A model generated the notes under the pieces. It saw only the letters and a list, made by a program, of their open reading frames with translations, made no database searches and was not told the origin of the DNA. A stretch of 64,000 nt of DNA, from NCBI GenBank assembly GCA_017940005.1, contig JAGAZO010000016.1, forward strand, positions 1 through 64,000, read 5' to 3'. Shown in pieces: positions 51,084-59,798 of this stretch. Position numbers and translations under genes: made by a program. Each line of letters begins with the position of its first letter. Positions within the stretch are counted from its first letter, which is position 1. This DNA comes from Treponema sp. GTDB lineage: Bacteria > Spirochaetota > Spirochaetia > Treponematales > Treponemataceae.

Positions 51084-51332
51084 ATGGAATTGGCAAAGGT
51101 GACTTCCAAAGGACAAATCACTATTCCTCGTGTGATACGAAATGCGCTTCAATTAAAAACTGGCGATAAAGTGTTTTTTGAGGAACGCAAAGGAAAAATC
51201 TATATGGCGAATGCTTCTCATATAGCGCTTTCAGATGTGCAATCACAGATGGCGGGAGAAGCGAAAAAGGCGGGTTTTAAAACAGAAGACGATGTTGTTG
51301 CATACATAAAGAAATTGCGAAAAACACGATGA
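51084..51332 (+). CDS. AbrB/SpoVT-type antitoxin (VapB-like)
   Basis: 82 residues from the ATG at 51084 with AAGGAG six bases upstream. Swapped-hairpin AbrB fold: L-A-K-V-T-S-K-G-Q-I-T-I-P-R-V-I-R (2-18), L-K-T-G-D-K-V-F-F-E. The C-terminal helix would bind the toxin. Stop overlaps the PIN gene by four bases. Confidence 0.88.
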   Translation: MELAKVTSKGQITIPRVIRNALQLKTGDKVFFEERKGKIYMANASHIALSDVQSQMAGEAKKAGFKTEDDVVAYIKKLRKTR

Positions 51333-51733
51333 GAGTTTTCATAGACGCAAATATTGTGGTGTCGGCAATTCTTTTTCCGCGTGGCAAAACAGCTCATGTT
51401 TTTTCACATCTGCTTGAACGGCATACAATAATAATTTCATCGTATACAAAAAAAGAATGTATTAAAGTTTTCCAAAAGAAATTTCCAGAAAAGATTTCAC
51501 AACTAGAAGTTTTTTTTGATGGGATACATTATGAATTTTTCAAGACCCCTGATAAAATTGATATAAAGAAATTTCCAAAAATGCGCGATGTAAAAGACTT
51601 ACCGGTTCTTGCGACGGCAATTTTGTCTGATGCTGACGTTCTCCTTACCGGCGATAAAGATTTTGATGATGTAAAAATCGAGAGACTGCTCATTTTTACA
51701 CCGACAAAATATTATGAATTTATAAAGAGATAG
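51329..51733 (+). CDS. PIN-domain toxin (VapC-like)
   Basis: 134 residues. PIN ribonuclease with acidic residues in V-F-I-D-A-N-I-V-V-S-A (Asp5), T-K-K-E-C-I-K-V-F (Glu about 43), V-K-D-L-P-V-L-A-T-A and V-L-L-T-G-D-K-D-F (Asp about 111). Belongs to the PIN_3/COG1569 group usually paired with AbrB-type antitoxins. The pair is bracketed by the 33-bp exact repeat. Confidence 0.88.
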   Translation: MRVFIDANIVVSAILFPRGKTAHVFSHLLERHTIIISSYTKKECIKVFQKKFPEKISQLEVFFDGIHYEFFKTPDKIDIKKFPKMRDVKDLPVLATAILSDADVLLTGDKDFDDVKIERLLIFTPTKYYEFIKR

Positions 51734-51739
51734 AATATA

Positions 51740-51772
51740 AACTTGTATTTTTTTGCCGCTTGCTTTATAGTA
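51740..51772 (+). repeat. 33-bp exact direct repeat, right copy, promoter of the ABC-F gene
   Basis: Second copy of 51028-51060 (offset 712). TTGTAT at 51743-51748 and TATAGT at 51766-51771 lie 21 bases before the TTG start of the ABC-F gene. Confidence 0.9.
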
Positions 51773-51792
51773 TGCAACAATAGAGGATAAAA

Positions 51793-53436
51793 TTGATTAC
51801 AGTATCAGATGTTAGTTTAAAGTTCAGCGAAACGCCGCTGTTCAAAGATGTTAATTTAAAATTCACCGATGGAAACTGCTATGGCATTATCGGTGCGAAT
51901 GGTGCAGGAAAGTCAACGTTTCTCAAAGTGCTTTCAGGCGAGCACGAGCGCGATTCGGGCACTATCACGCTGTCGCAAGGGCAGCGCATGGCGGTGCTTC
52001 AGCAAAATCACTTCGCTTTCGATTCGTATTCTATAAAAGAAACGGTGATGATGGGATTTCCAAAATTATATGAGTGCGGAAAAGCGCGCGATGAAATATA
52101 CGCGAAAGCAGATTTTTCCGAAGAAGACGGCATACGCGCGTCGGAGCTTGAAGCGGAGTTTGGCGAGCTCGGCGGTTACGAAGCGGAAAATCAAATAGAG
52201 CAGATGCTTTCAGGTCTGGGGCTTGAAGAAGAGCATCACGACAAAATGATGAGTGAGCTTGACGAAAATCAAAAAGTGCGCGTGCTGCTTGCGCAAGCGA
52301 TTTTTGGCAATCCTGATGTGCTGCTCCTTGACGAGCCGACGAACGGTCTTGACATTGAGTCGATTACGTGGCTCGAAAATTTTTTGCTTGAATTTGAAAA
52401 CACGGTGATTGTCGTAAGCCATGACCGCCATTTTTTGAACACGGTGTGCACAGTCATCTGTGATATTGACTACGGGAAAATTACGCAGTTTTCGGGCAAC
52501 TACGATTTCTGGTATCAGATGAGCCAGATTTTGCAAAAGCAGGCAAAAGACCAGGCGCGCCGCCGCGAAGACAAAATGGCAGATTTAAAAGAATTTATCC
52601 AGCGGTTTGCGTCGAACGCGTCAAAGAGCCGTCAGGCGACGAGCCGCAAAAAAGTGCTCGACCGTCTTGCGCTTGAAGAGCTTCCCGTAACGAGCAGAAA
52701 ATTTCCGTATGTGCATTTTGCACAAGAGCGCGCCATAGGCAACAACACGCTCGAAGTAAAAAAGCTCAATTATGCGCAAGACGGCGCACCGCTGCTCAAA
52801 GATTTTTCGCTTGTCGTAAATCGCACTGACAAAATCGCATTTGTAGGCATTGAGCACAACGCAATCTCTGCGTTTTTCGACATCATTGCAGACGAAAGAA
52901 CTGCCGACTCTGGCGAAGTGTTTTGGGGGCAGACGACGAGCCACACGTATTTGCCGCGCGACACAAGCAAGTATTTTGAAAATGACATGAATATCACCGA
53001 ATGGCTCAAGCAGTATTCAAAAGAACAGGACGACGCATATGTGCGCGGCTTTTTGGGAAGAATGCTTTTTTCTGGCGATGAATCTTTAAAGCCTGTGTCA
53101 GTTCTTTCGGGCGGCGAAAAAGTGCGCTGCATGCTTTCTAAAATGATGCTGCAAAACGCAAATGTGCTTATCCTTGACGACCCCACAAATCATCTTGATT
53201 TGGAAGCGATTGAAAGCTTGAACACTGCGCTCGAAAATTTTCCGGGCGTTGTGCTTTTCAACAGCCACGACCACGAGTTCATCTCGTCTATTGCAAACCG
53301 CATTGTAGAGATTACGCCAAGCGGCATCATCGACCGCATGATGACGTTCGACGACTATATTGCAGACAAAACAATCACGGAACTGCGCGAAAAGCATTAT
53401 GAGGGCACGGGAAAGAAAATCAAGTATAGGATGTAG
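51793..53436 (+). CDS. ABC-F ATPase with one degenerate ATP site
   Basis: 547 residues, TTG start behind AGAGG. Soluble, two ABC domains and a linker, YbiT/YkpA-like; ABC-F proteins act on the ribosome. First domain: Walker A I-G-A-N-G-A-G-K-S-T (about 37) and Walker B V-L-L-L-D-E-P-T are intact, but the signature is S-E-L-D-E-N-Q-K-V in place of L-S-G-G-Q. Second domain: signature L-S-G-G-E-K-V-R and Walker B V-L-I-L-D-D-P-T are intact, but Walker A reads V-G-I-E-H-N-A-I-S, lacking the Lys. In ABC dimers each site is Walker A of one half plus signature of the other, so both defects fall in the same composite site. Confidence 0.9.
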   Translation: MITVSDVSLKFSETPLFKDVNLKFTDGNCYGIIGANGAGKSTFLKVLSGEHERDSGTITLSQGQRMAVLQQNHFAFDSYSIKETVMMGFPKLYECGKARDEIYAKADFSEEDGIRASELEAEFGELGGYEAENQIEQMLSGLGLEEEHHDKMMSELDENQKVRVLLAQAIFGNPDVLLLDEPTNGLDIESITWLENFLLEFENTVIVVSHDRHFLNTVCTVICDIDYGKITQFSGNYDFWYQMSQILQKQAKDQARRREDKMADLKEFIQRFASNASKSRQATSRKKVLDRLALEELPVTSRKFPYVHFAQERAIGNNTLEVKKLNYAQDGAPLLKDFSLVVNRTDKIAFVGIEHNAISAFFDIIADERTADSGEVFWGQTTSHTYLPRDTSKYFENDMNITEWLKQYSKEQDDAYVRGFLGRMLFSGDESLKPVSVLSGGEKVRCMLSKMMLQNANVLILDDPTNHLDLEAIESLNTALENFPGVVLFNSHDHEFISSIANRIVEITPSGIIDRMMTFDDYIADKTITELREKHYEGTGKKIKYRM

Positions 53437-53444
53437 GGGTGGAC

Positions 53445-54182
53445 ATGAAAAAATTATTAATAATAATTCTCGGATGCATGTGCGTACCGTTTTTGTGTGC
53501 GCATGAATTAACTGACGGCACATATATAAATCCCTTTACGTATGCTGTTGAAAATGGCGAGCAATATACGTATGAGAATAATTACAAGCGCATTTATGAG
53601 TATCCCAGATTTTTTAATTTGGGATGGTCAAAAGACGGCAAATATGCGTATTGCATTGAGCGCGGCGTAAGCGGAGCAGGTGGCGCAGAAGTTGCCTATT
53701 ATATTCAAGATGTTGTTACAGATGAAATCATTTGGAGCTATACTGATAGCACATTTGTAGGCGGTGAGAAATCTTACTCAATGGAATATATTTTGGATAA
53801 ATCAATTCACAATAATTATGCGCTGATTCAAAAGAAATTGTCGCAAAATGCTATAGCGTTGGTGACTAATGCATACAAGCGGCTGCCGATAAAAATTGGT
53901 GATGACGAGATAGCTTTTAAAATTGAAATAACCGATGCAGGGCAAGATGAATTTGGTTTTAGAATGATTGACTACATGTGCAAAGCGGTAAAAAATAAAA
54001 AATTAACAAAAACTATATCGCAGAAAAAACACGTAACTGCTGACGACGTGTATATATGCGGCTATATACAAAGTCCATTTGAAAATAGAATTGCGCTCAT
54101 TCTTGCAGAAGAACGGTATGTTTTTGAAGGCAACGAGCTTTTTTATTTTGTTGCAGGCTGTGACTTGGTAAAAGGTTTTTAA
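53445..54182 (+). CDS. Exported hypothetical protein
   Basis: 245 residues from the ATG at 53445, shortly after the ABC-F stop with AGGGG between. Signal peptide to about residue 20 (P-F-L-C-A-H). Mature part begins with Y-I-N-P-F-T-Y and has W-S-K-D-G-K-Y-A-Y-C-I-E-R, similar to a beta-propeller blade, but too short for a whole propeller. Unrecognised family. Confidence 0.6.
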   Translation: MKKLLIIILGCMCVPFLCAHELTDGTYINPFTYAVENGEQYTYENNYKRIYEYPRFFNLGWSKDGKYAYCIERGVSGAGGAEVAYYIQDVVTDEIIWSYTDSTFVGGEKSYSMEYILDKSIHNNYALIQKKLSQNAIALVTNAYKRLPIKIGDDEIAFKIEITDAGQDEFGFRMIDYMCKAVKNKKLTKTISQKKHVTADDVYICGYIQSPFENRIALILAEERYVFEGNELFYFVAGCDLVKGF

Positions 54183-54227
54183 TATATTTTGTTAATGCAG
54201 TCTGATTATGAGTGTTTGTAAAAAAAC

Positions 54228-55379
54228 ATGAAACAGGGCGATGCGAATATAGCGTGTTGTCTGCTCTTTTTTGCCGCAGCGATTTTTCTTGCTTCGTGCG
54301 CAACGAGACAGCCGCATGTTGCTGCATTGAGCACGGGCGATTCCAGCTTGCAAGATGCTGGCGCGCTCGTTTCTGACGCACATCTCGATTCTTCAGAGCG
54401 CGATGCATTTCAGGCAGCGCAGAAAGTGATGCCGCCTGTCCTTGAAAAAGTTGCTGTCATTCCGTGCGGCAAACAGCCAAAGCAAGTGATTTTTTCTCCT
54501 GACAGCAAGCGCATCGTGCTGCCGCTCCTTGACGACGCAGGATTTGAAATAATTTCGCTCGACGAATATGTGCCCGTGCAAAAAATTGCGCCGCCGCGCT
54601 CATCGCAAAAAGGATTTGCAGAGGGGCTGTTCATTCCTGAAAAAAGCGCATTTTTTGTTTCGCAGATGACGACAGGTCGCATCTACGAATACAGCGTTCC
54701 CGATTTTGCATATCGCCGCGAGATTGCAACTGGCGGCGTGTGGTCAAAGTTTATGGCGTGGAGCGCAGAAAAGCAGCTTGTCGCCGTCTCAAATTGGGTG
54801 TCGAACGACGTGAGCCTCATTGACTATGAGAGCGGGACTGTCGTGCGCACACTCAAAACAAAAGCGGCTCCGCGCGGACTTGCGTTTGTCGAAAACGGCA
54901 ATGCCATCATCGTACTGTGCTTTGACGGTGGCGCAGTGCAAAAGTTCAGCACTGAAACGAATGCGCTTCTTGCATCGATTGCAAAAGAAAAATCCGCGAT
55001 GCGCCACATCGCTGTAAATGCGGACGAGACAAAAGCGTATGTGAGCGACATGTATCACGCGGCAGTATATGAGATTGACCTTGCCTCGTTTGCTATTGCG
55101 CGCACTATGAGTGTCTTTAACAATCCGAACACGATTGTGCTTTTTCAAAACCGCTGGCTGTTTGTCTCGTCGCGCGGACCGAACAACAGGAGCGACTACA
55201 CAAAGCGCAGCCCCGAAAATGGGCGCATCACGATTATAGACGTAGATGCGTGGCAAACAGTGCATACGTTTGAAGGCGGAAACCAGCCTACGGGGCTTGA
55301 CATTTCGCGCGACGAGAATTACCTGTGCTTTTCAAATTTTCAAGATGCAAACATAGAGCTGTACAAGATACGGGAGTAG
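54228..55379 (+). CDS. Lipoprotein with YncE/YVTN-type beta-propeller
   Basis: 383 residues. Signal peptide with lipobox L-A-S-C at 21-24. Then about seven propeller blades: P-K-Q-V-I-F-S-P-D-S-K-R-I-V-L, L-V-A-V-S-N-W-V-S-N-D-V-S-L-I-D, A-Y-V-S-D-M-Y-H-A-A-V-Y-E-I-D and P-T-G-L-D-I-S-R-D-E-N-Y-L. A surface or periplasmic binding protein by analogy. No ribosome-binding site of note. Confidence 0.8.
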   Translation: MKQGDANIACCLLFFAAAIFLASCATRQPHVAALSTGDSSLQDAGALVSDAHLDSSERDAFQAAQKVMPPVLEKVAVIPCGKQPKQVIFSPDSKRIVLPLLDDAGFEIISLDEYVPVQKIAPPRSSQKGFAEGLFIPEKSAFFVSQMTTGRIYEYSVPDFAYRREIATGGVWSKFMAWSAEKQLVAVSNWVSNDVSLIDYESGTVVRTLKTKAAPRGLAFVENGNAIIVLCFDGGAVQKFSTETNALLASIAKEKSAMRHIAVNADETKAYVSDMYHAAVYEIDLASFAIARTMSVFNNPNTIVLFQNRWLFVSSRGPNNRSDYTKRSPENGRITIIDVDAWQTVHTFEGGNQPTGLDISRDENYLCFSNFQDANIELYKIRE

Positions 55380-55510
55380 ATTTGTGTGAAGTCGCGGCGT
55401 AAAATCTGTATGCACACTGGCAATCAACATTGCGATGGAAGCATTACCATTCATCATTTTTTCAAAATATACAGTGGCGTGTTTTTTGCTTTTGTGTTAT
55501 ACTTCCTTGC

Positions 55511-56077
55511 ATGGCACGGTATAAAATCACAGACGGCAGAGGGCTGCGCGTTGCCATTTCTGGAAAGTCTGGCTGCGGCAACACGACAGTGAGCACGCTG
55601 CTTGCACGCGCTCTCGACATTGCGCTCATCAACTATACATTTCGCCAGCTTGCAGAAGAGCGCGGTTTGACGCTTTTTCAAGTGATCGAAAACGCAAAAA
55701 CTGACGACAGCTACGACAAGTATGTCGATTCTCACCAAGTGGAGCTTGCGCAACGACAATCATGCGTACTCGGCTCGCGCCTTGCCATTTGGATGCTTAA
55801 AGAGGCAGACGTAAAAATCTATCTGTATGCGAGCAGTCAAATCCGCGCGGAGCGCATTCACGAGCGCGAAGGTGGCAACTTGCAGGAGATTGTTGATTTT
55901 ACTGCGATGCGCGACAGCGAGGACACGCGGCGCTACAAACAGCTTTACGGCATAGACAACAACGCATATGAAGATGTTGCAGACATCATCATAGACACAG
56001 CGCTCTATGCGCCCGATGAAATTGTGTCACGCATTCTTTCAGCGCTTGAATCGCGCGGCTTTGTCGAAAAAATATGA
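55511..56077 (+). CDS. Cytidylate-kinase-like protein with altered P-loop
   Basis: 188 residues from the ATG at 55511 (the frame is open to 55430 without a start signal). P-loop is I-S-G-K-S-G-C-G-N-T-T, with Asn where NMP kinases have the Walker Lys. Length and the later R-x-E-R-I-H-E-R-E-G lid and D-T-A-L-Y-A-P-D-E region fit the short (archaeal-type) cytidylate kinase group. Might be a CMP kinase with unusual chemistry or a non-kinase relative. TATACT ends seven bases before the ATG and no ribosome-binding site is present. Overlaps the next gene by four bases. Confidence 0.75.
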   Translation: MARYKITDGRGLRVAISGKSGCGNTTVSTLLARALDIALINYTFRQLAEERGLTLFQVIENAKTDDSYDKYVDSHQVELAQRQSCVLGSRLAIWMLKEADVKIYLYASSQIRAERIHEREGGNLQEIVDFTAMRDSEDTRRYKQLYGIDNNAYEDVADIIIDTALYAPDEIVSRILSALESRGFVEKI

Positions 56078-56901
56078 CGCTTACGCAAGCACAAATCGAC
56101 GATTTTCGTTCAGTGATTTTAGAAAATTATCGGCTGCATGGAAGGGATTTTCCGTGGCGCAACACGCGCGATGCATATAAAATTCTCGTTTCAGAGATGA
56201 TGCTTCAGCAGACGCAGACGCTCCGCGTGCTTCCAAAATACGAGGAGTGGCTCAAAGTATTTCCCGATGCGAGAACGCTTGCAGACGCTCCGCTTTCGCT
56301 CGTGTTTGCATTGTGGAGCGGGCTCGGCTATAACAGGCGCGCAAAATATTTGCAAGAGGCGTGCAAAGCTGTTTGCACTGAATATGGCGGAGCGTTTCCG
56401 ACATGCCGCGAAGAGCTGCAAAAACTTCCGGGAATTGGACCGTATACCGCCGGCGCTGTTTCGACGTTCGCGTTCAATAACGCAGAAGTTTTTATTGAAA
56501 CGAACATACGCTCCGTGTTTATCTTTTTCTTTTTTAGCGACACGACAGAAAAAATCGATGATGCAAAAATCATGCCGCTCGCCGCGCAAACGCTTGAACA
56601 GGAAAATCCGCGCGTGTGGTATTATGCGCTCATGGACTACGGCGCGGAGCTTAAAAAGCGCGTAAAAAATCCGTCGAGAAAAAGCGCGCACTATACGCGC
56701 CAGTCGAAGTTTTCGGGTTCTCTCCGGCAGGCGCGCGGGGCGATTATGCGACAGCTTGCAAAAAACGGCAGCGCGACACTTTTGCAAATTGCTCAAGCCG
56801 AGCGCATTGATTTATACCGCTTGGAAACGGCAGCGTGCGCGCTCATGTCCGAACTGTTCGTGTGCGAAAAAAACGGCGTGTACACCGTGCGCGAGCAATA
56901 G
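56074..56901 (+). CDS. MutY-like A/G-specific adenine glycosylase lacking the Fe-S cluster
   Basis: 275 residues, shorter than MutY (350). Removes A opposite 8-oxoG. Catalytic Glu in V-S-E-M-M-L-Q-Q-T-Q (about 37), helix-hairpin-helix L-P-G-I-G-P-Y-T-A-G-A-V (about 121). The usual D-G-N-V-x-R-V is E-T-N-I-R-S-V, as in a known subgroup. The four-Cys Fe-S loop after it is absent (K-N-P-S-R-K-S-A-H-Y). No NUDIX-like C-terminal domain. Coupled to the kinase-like gene. Confidence 0.82.
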   Translation: MTLTQAQIDDFRSVILENYRLHGRDFPWRNTRDAYKILVSEMMLQQTQTLRVLPKYEEWLKVFPDARTLADAPLSLVFALWSGLGYNRRAKYLQEACKAVCTEYGGAFPTCREELQKLPGIGPYTAGAVSTFAFNNAEVFIETNIRSVFIFFFFSDTTEKIDDAKIMPLAAQTLEQENPRVWYYALMDYGAELKKRVKNPSRKSAHYTRQSKFSGSLRQARGAIMRQLAKNGSATLLQIAQAERIDLYRLETAACALMSELFVCEKNGVYTVREQ

Positions 56902-56940
56902 TGAATTGCGCTGCTATTGTTACGCGGCAGGGAAATTGTC

Positions 56941-57750
56941 TCACAGCCGTCTGCGCGCTGCAAGCTCTTTTTCTAAATCTGCAACATACTGCGCCTGCTG
57001 TTTTTTCAAATACGATTTTATAAACGGTTTTAACAAAATCTTTTTAGCAACGACATGCTCTGTAAAACTGATTTCAGTCTGCTCGCCGCACTGCGTGAAT
57101 ATTCCTATCCAATGACCTTTTATATTGTCGTTTTCCATATCGAGTTCCCATCGCGCATACGGCACCACTGCGGTGATAGTAAATGTTGTTGCATATCCTG
57201 TTGCATCGTATTCGACAAACTGCTTTCCAACAGTGTCCGCAGTGGAGTTGTTAACTCTTTCGATTGTGTGTATAGTGCTCCGCCATGTGTATTCATCGAG
57301 TGAAGTGACGATGTGCCATACGCGGTGAATATCACTGTGGAGCAGTTTTTTTATTGTCGCTGTTGTTCGCGCACACATCCATGTACAGGCAGCAGCGAAC
57401 ACAACGCTACCGATACCAGCGCCGAGCGTATCTGAAAGCCAGTCGAATACGGAGCTTTCACGACCCGGTGTATAGCTCTGATGAAGTTCATCGATAATGC
57501 CGTACAGCGACACGATGATAGTTGAGAGTATAATCTGCTTGTGTACACGGACTTTTGTGCCAATACCAAACGCTACCCAAAACGCAAGCCCCGCAAAACA
57601 GATGCAGTGCACAAGCTTGTCTGCATTCCAAAAGCGCGGCATATGGGCAATCGTCTCCTGTGAAGAAAGATACCAACTGCATCCGACGATAAACAGAGCG
57701 GGCAGCCAGCGGAAAATGAGAAATATTTGCTGCTTGTTCGCAGTTCCCAT
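56941..57750 (-). CDS. VanZ-family membrane protein fused to an SRPBCC domain
   Basis: 269 residues from the ATG at 57750 (GGAGAAG upstream; longer frame to 57813 unsupported). Residues about 10-125 are VanZ-like, with four membrane helices and the conserved D-K-L-V-H (about 45), Y-G-I-I-D-E-L-H-Q-S-Y-T-P-G-R (about 85-99) and D-W-L-S-D-T-L-G-A. From about 135 a START/polyketide-cyclase-like (SRPBCC) domain follows (H-R-V-W-H-I-V-T-S-L-D-E-Y, then beta strands and a long C-terminal helix). This combination is unusual. Function unknown. Confidence 0.75.
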   Translation of the reverse strand: MGTANKQQIFLIFRWLPALFIVGCSWYLSSQETIAHMPRFWNADKLVHCICFAGLAFWVAFGIGTKVRVHKQIILSTIIVSLYGIIDELHQSYTPGRESSVFDWLSDTLGAGIGSVVFAAACTWMCARTTATIKKLLHSDIHRVWHIVTSLDEYTWRSTIHTIERVNNSTADTVGKQFVEYDATGYATTFTITAVVPYARWELDMENDNIKGHWIGIFTQCGEQTEISFTEHVVAKKILLKPFIKSYLKKQQAQYVADLEKELAARRRL

Positions 57751-57950
57751 ATTGCACTTCTCCCAATTTTTTACAGTGCCATGAATAGCATGCAGCACGC
57801 GAGCAACGCCCACGTTATGCGCGCACTGCTATGCAACGAGCGCGACGACACTTGCTCACAGATTGTTGAATTAGCGCGCAGTTGCACGGAGTGCGCGCGC
57901 ACATGTAAATGAGCAAATTTGCAAAGCAAACTGCATGATAAATACACGCG

Positions 57951-59201
57951 CTATTGTAGCGTGTATCTTAAACGTTTGCAGTATTTTGCCGCATCGAATT
58001 CTGCAACGCGCGCAACGCCTTCATCAAATGCCGCTTGCGCTACTGCTGTTGCTACATGCGTAAGCACGCGCCTGTCGAACGGATTCGGAATGACGTATTC
58101 TTTGCCAAATGCAAGCTGTTGTACACCGAGCAGCGCGCATATTTCAGACGATACTGGCTCTCGTGCCAAATTTGCCAACGCGCGTGCTGCTGCCATTTTC
58201 ATACGCTCAGTGATTTTTGTTGCGCGCACATCGAGTGCGCCCCTGAAAATCGAAGGAAATCCTAATACGTTGTTCACTTGATTTGCGTAGTCGCTTCTAC
58301 CAGTTCCAATAATCGCGTCGTCGCGCACAGCCTGTATGTCTTCGGGAAAGATTTCCGGCACTGGATTTGCGAGCGCAAAGATAATCGGATTTTTTGCCAT
58401 AGACTGTATCATCTCTTTTGTGACAATGCCCGGTTTGCTCAAACCGAGAAACACGTCAGCGTCTTTGAACGCATCTGCAAGCGTACGCGCATCTGTCTTG
58501 CAGGCGAACTCTTTTTTTTCTTTTGTTAAATCTGTCCGTTCAGAGTGGATAACGCCTTTTGAATCAACCATAGTGATATGCTGTGCGCCAAGCGCTTTGT
58601 ACATTTTCGCACAGGCAGTGCCGCTCGCGCCGCATCCGCTCACCGCTATTTTCATGTCTGCAATTTTTTTGCCGGTGATTTCAGCTGCGTTGATAAGCGC
58701 CGCGCTCGTGATAATTGCAGTGCCGTGCTGGTCGTCGTGCATCACTGGAATGTCAACAGCATTTTGCAGTTCACGCTCTATTTCAAAACATTCGGGCGCT
58801 TTTATATCTTCAAGATTTATGCCGCCGAATGTGGGCGCAATCGCTTTGCAAATCTCAACAAGTTTTTGCGGATTTTTTTCGTCTATTTCAATATCAAAAC
58901 TGTCTATGCCTGCAAACTTTTTAAACAGCACAGCTTTTCCTTCCATGACAGGCTTTCCTGCACATGCTCCAATATCGCCGAGACCGAGCACAGCAGTGCC
59001 GTTGCTTATGACTGCAACTAAGTTTGCTTTGTTCGTGTAACGGTAGCTGAGCGTGCTGTCTTTTTCAATCTCTTTGCACGGCTCTGCAACGCCCGGCGTA
59101 TAGGCAAGCGTCAAATCTGACAGCGTTGCGCACGGTTTTTTTATCGTAATGCCGATTTTTCCGCCTGTATGATAGGCGAGCGCGCGTTCTTTTAGATTCA
59201 T
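57951..59201 (-). CDS. Malic enzyme
   Basis: 416 residues, the short bacterial form. Oxidative decarboxylation of malate to pyruvate with NAD(P). Y-T-P-G-V-A-E-P-C (about 34), [11 protein letters not shown] (catalytic Lys nearby), [10 protein letters not shown] metal site (about 156-166), nucleotide fold [11 protein letters not shown]. No C-terminal phosphotransacetylase-like domain. A hairpin ATACACGC/GCGTGTAT at 57942-57966 overlaps the stop and may be its terminator. Last gene of the minus-strand group with the dehydratase subunits. Confidence 0.93.
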   Translation of the reverse strand: MNLKERALAYHTGGKIGITIKKPCATLSDLTLAYTPGVAEPCKEIEKDSTLSYRYTNKANLVAVISNGTAVLGLGDIGACAGKPVMEGKAVLFKKFAGIDSFDIEIDEKNPQKLVEICKAIAPTFGGINLEDIKAPECFEIERELQNAVDIPVMHDDQHGTAIITSAALINAAEITGKKIADMKIAVSGCGASGTACAKMYKALGAQHITMVDSKGVIHSERTDLTKEKKEFACKTDARTLADAFKDADVFLGLSKPGIVTKEMIQSMAKNPIIFALANPVPEIFPEDIQAVRDDAIIGTGRSDYANQVNNVLGFPSIFRGALDVRATKITERMKMAAARALANLAREPVSSEICALLGVQQLAFGKEYVIPNPFDRRVLTHVATAVAQAAFDEGVARVAEFDAAKYCKRLRYTLQ

Positions 59202-59264
59202 ATGGCAATCCTGTTTTTCAGGGCAGCTTCTAAAATCTGCACTGTTTAGAAGCAGCTCTAAAAA

Positions 59265-59798
59265 TTAATATTTTTTGTCTGCGTAGCCTATCCAGCCGTC
59301 GTTTTCTATGAGCGCTTTTTCAAATTCATTAAGCACAAACTGGTAGCTCTTTGAAAGGCTTCCCGCAATGAGCTTAACCTTTGCGCTGCCATCGTCGTTC
59401 TGCACAATCTTGCATTCAGTCTCTTTGCCCGCAAATGTGCGAAACATGTCGTCTATCGATTTTTTGTCAAGCTCAATCGCAAGCATGCCGCAGTTGAACA
59501 TGTTCTGCCTGAAAATGCGCGCAAAGTTTACTGCGATGACTGCATAGATGCCGTTCGTTTCAAGCGCCCACGGTGCGTGCTCGCGCGATGAGCCACAGCC
59601 GAAATTTTCCCGCGTGATGATCACTTTTTTTCCAGCGATGTCTCGCTTTGGGTTAAAACCGTCGAGCTTTAAATCTTCGAGTAAATACGGCGCGAGCGCC
59701 TGCTTAGTGTTTTCCGTAAGATATTTTGCCGGAATGATTTCGTCAGTGTTGATGTCGTTCCTGTCAAGGAAGAGGACGTTGCCGCCAAATTGTTTCAT
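59265..59798 (-). CDS. Aconitase-family small subunit (LeuD-like)
   Basis: 177 residues. Swivel domain of 3-isopropylmalate dehydratase type: D-I-N-T-D-E-I-I-P-A-K-Y-L (15-27), then F-G-C-G-S-S-R-E-H-A-P-W-A-L (about 66-79). Works with the large subunit encoded at 62515-63801, with a chemoreceptor gene between. Substrate could be isopropylmalate, homocitrate/methylcitrate-type acids or dimethylmalate; there is no leuA or leuB here to decide. Confidence 0.88.
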   Translation of the reverse strand: MKQFGGNVLFLDRNDINTDEIIPAKYLTENTKQALAPYLLEDLKLDGFNPKRDIAGKKVIITRENFGCGSSREHAPWALETNGIYAVIAVNFARIFRQNMFNCGMLAIELDKKSIDDMFRTFAGKETECKIVQNDDGSAKVKLIAGSLSKSYQFVLNEFEKALIENDGWIGYADKKY

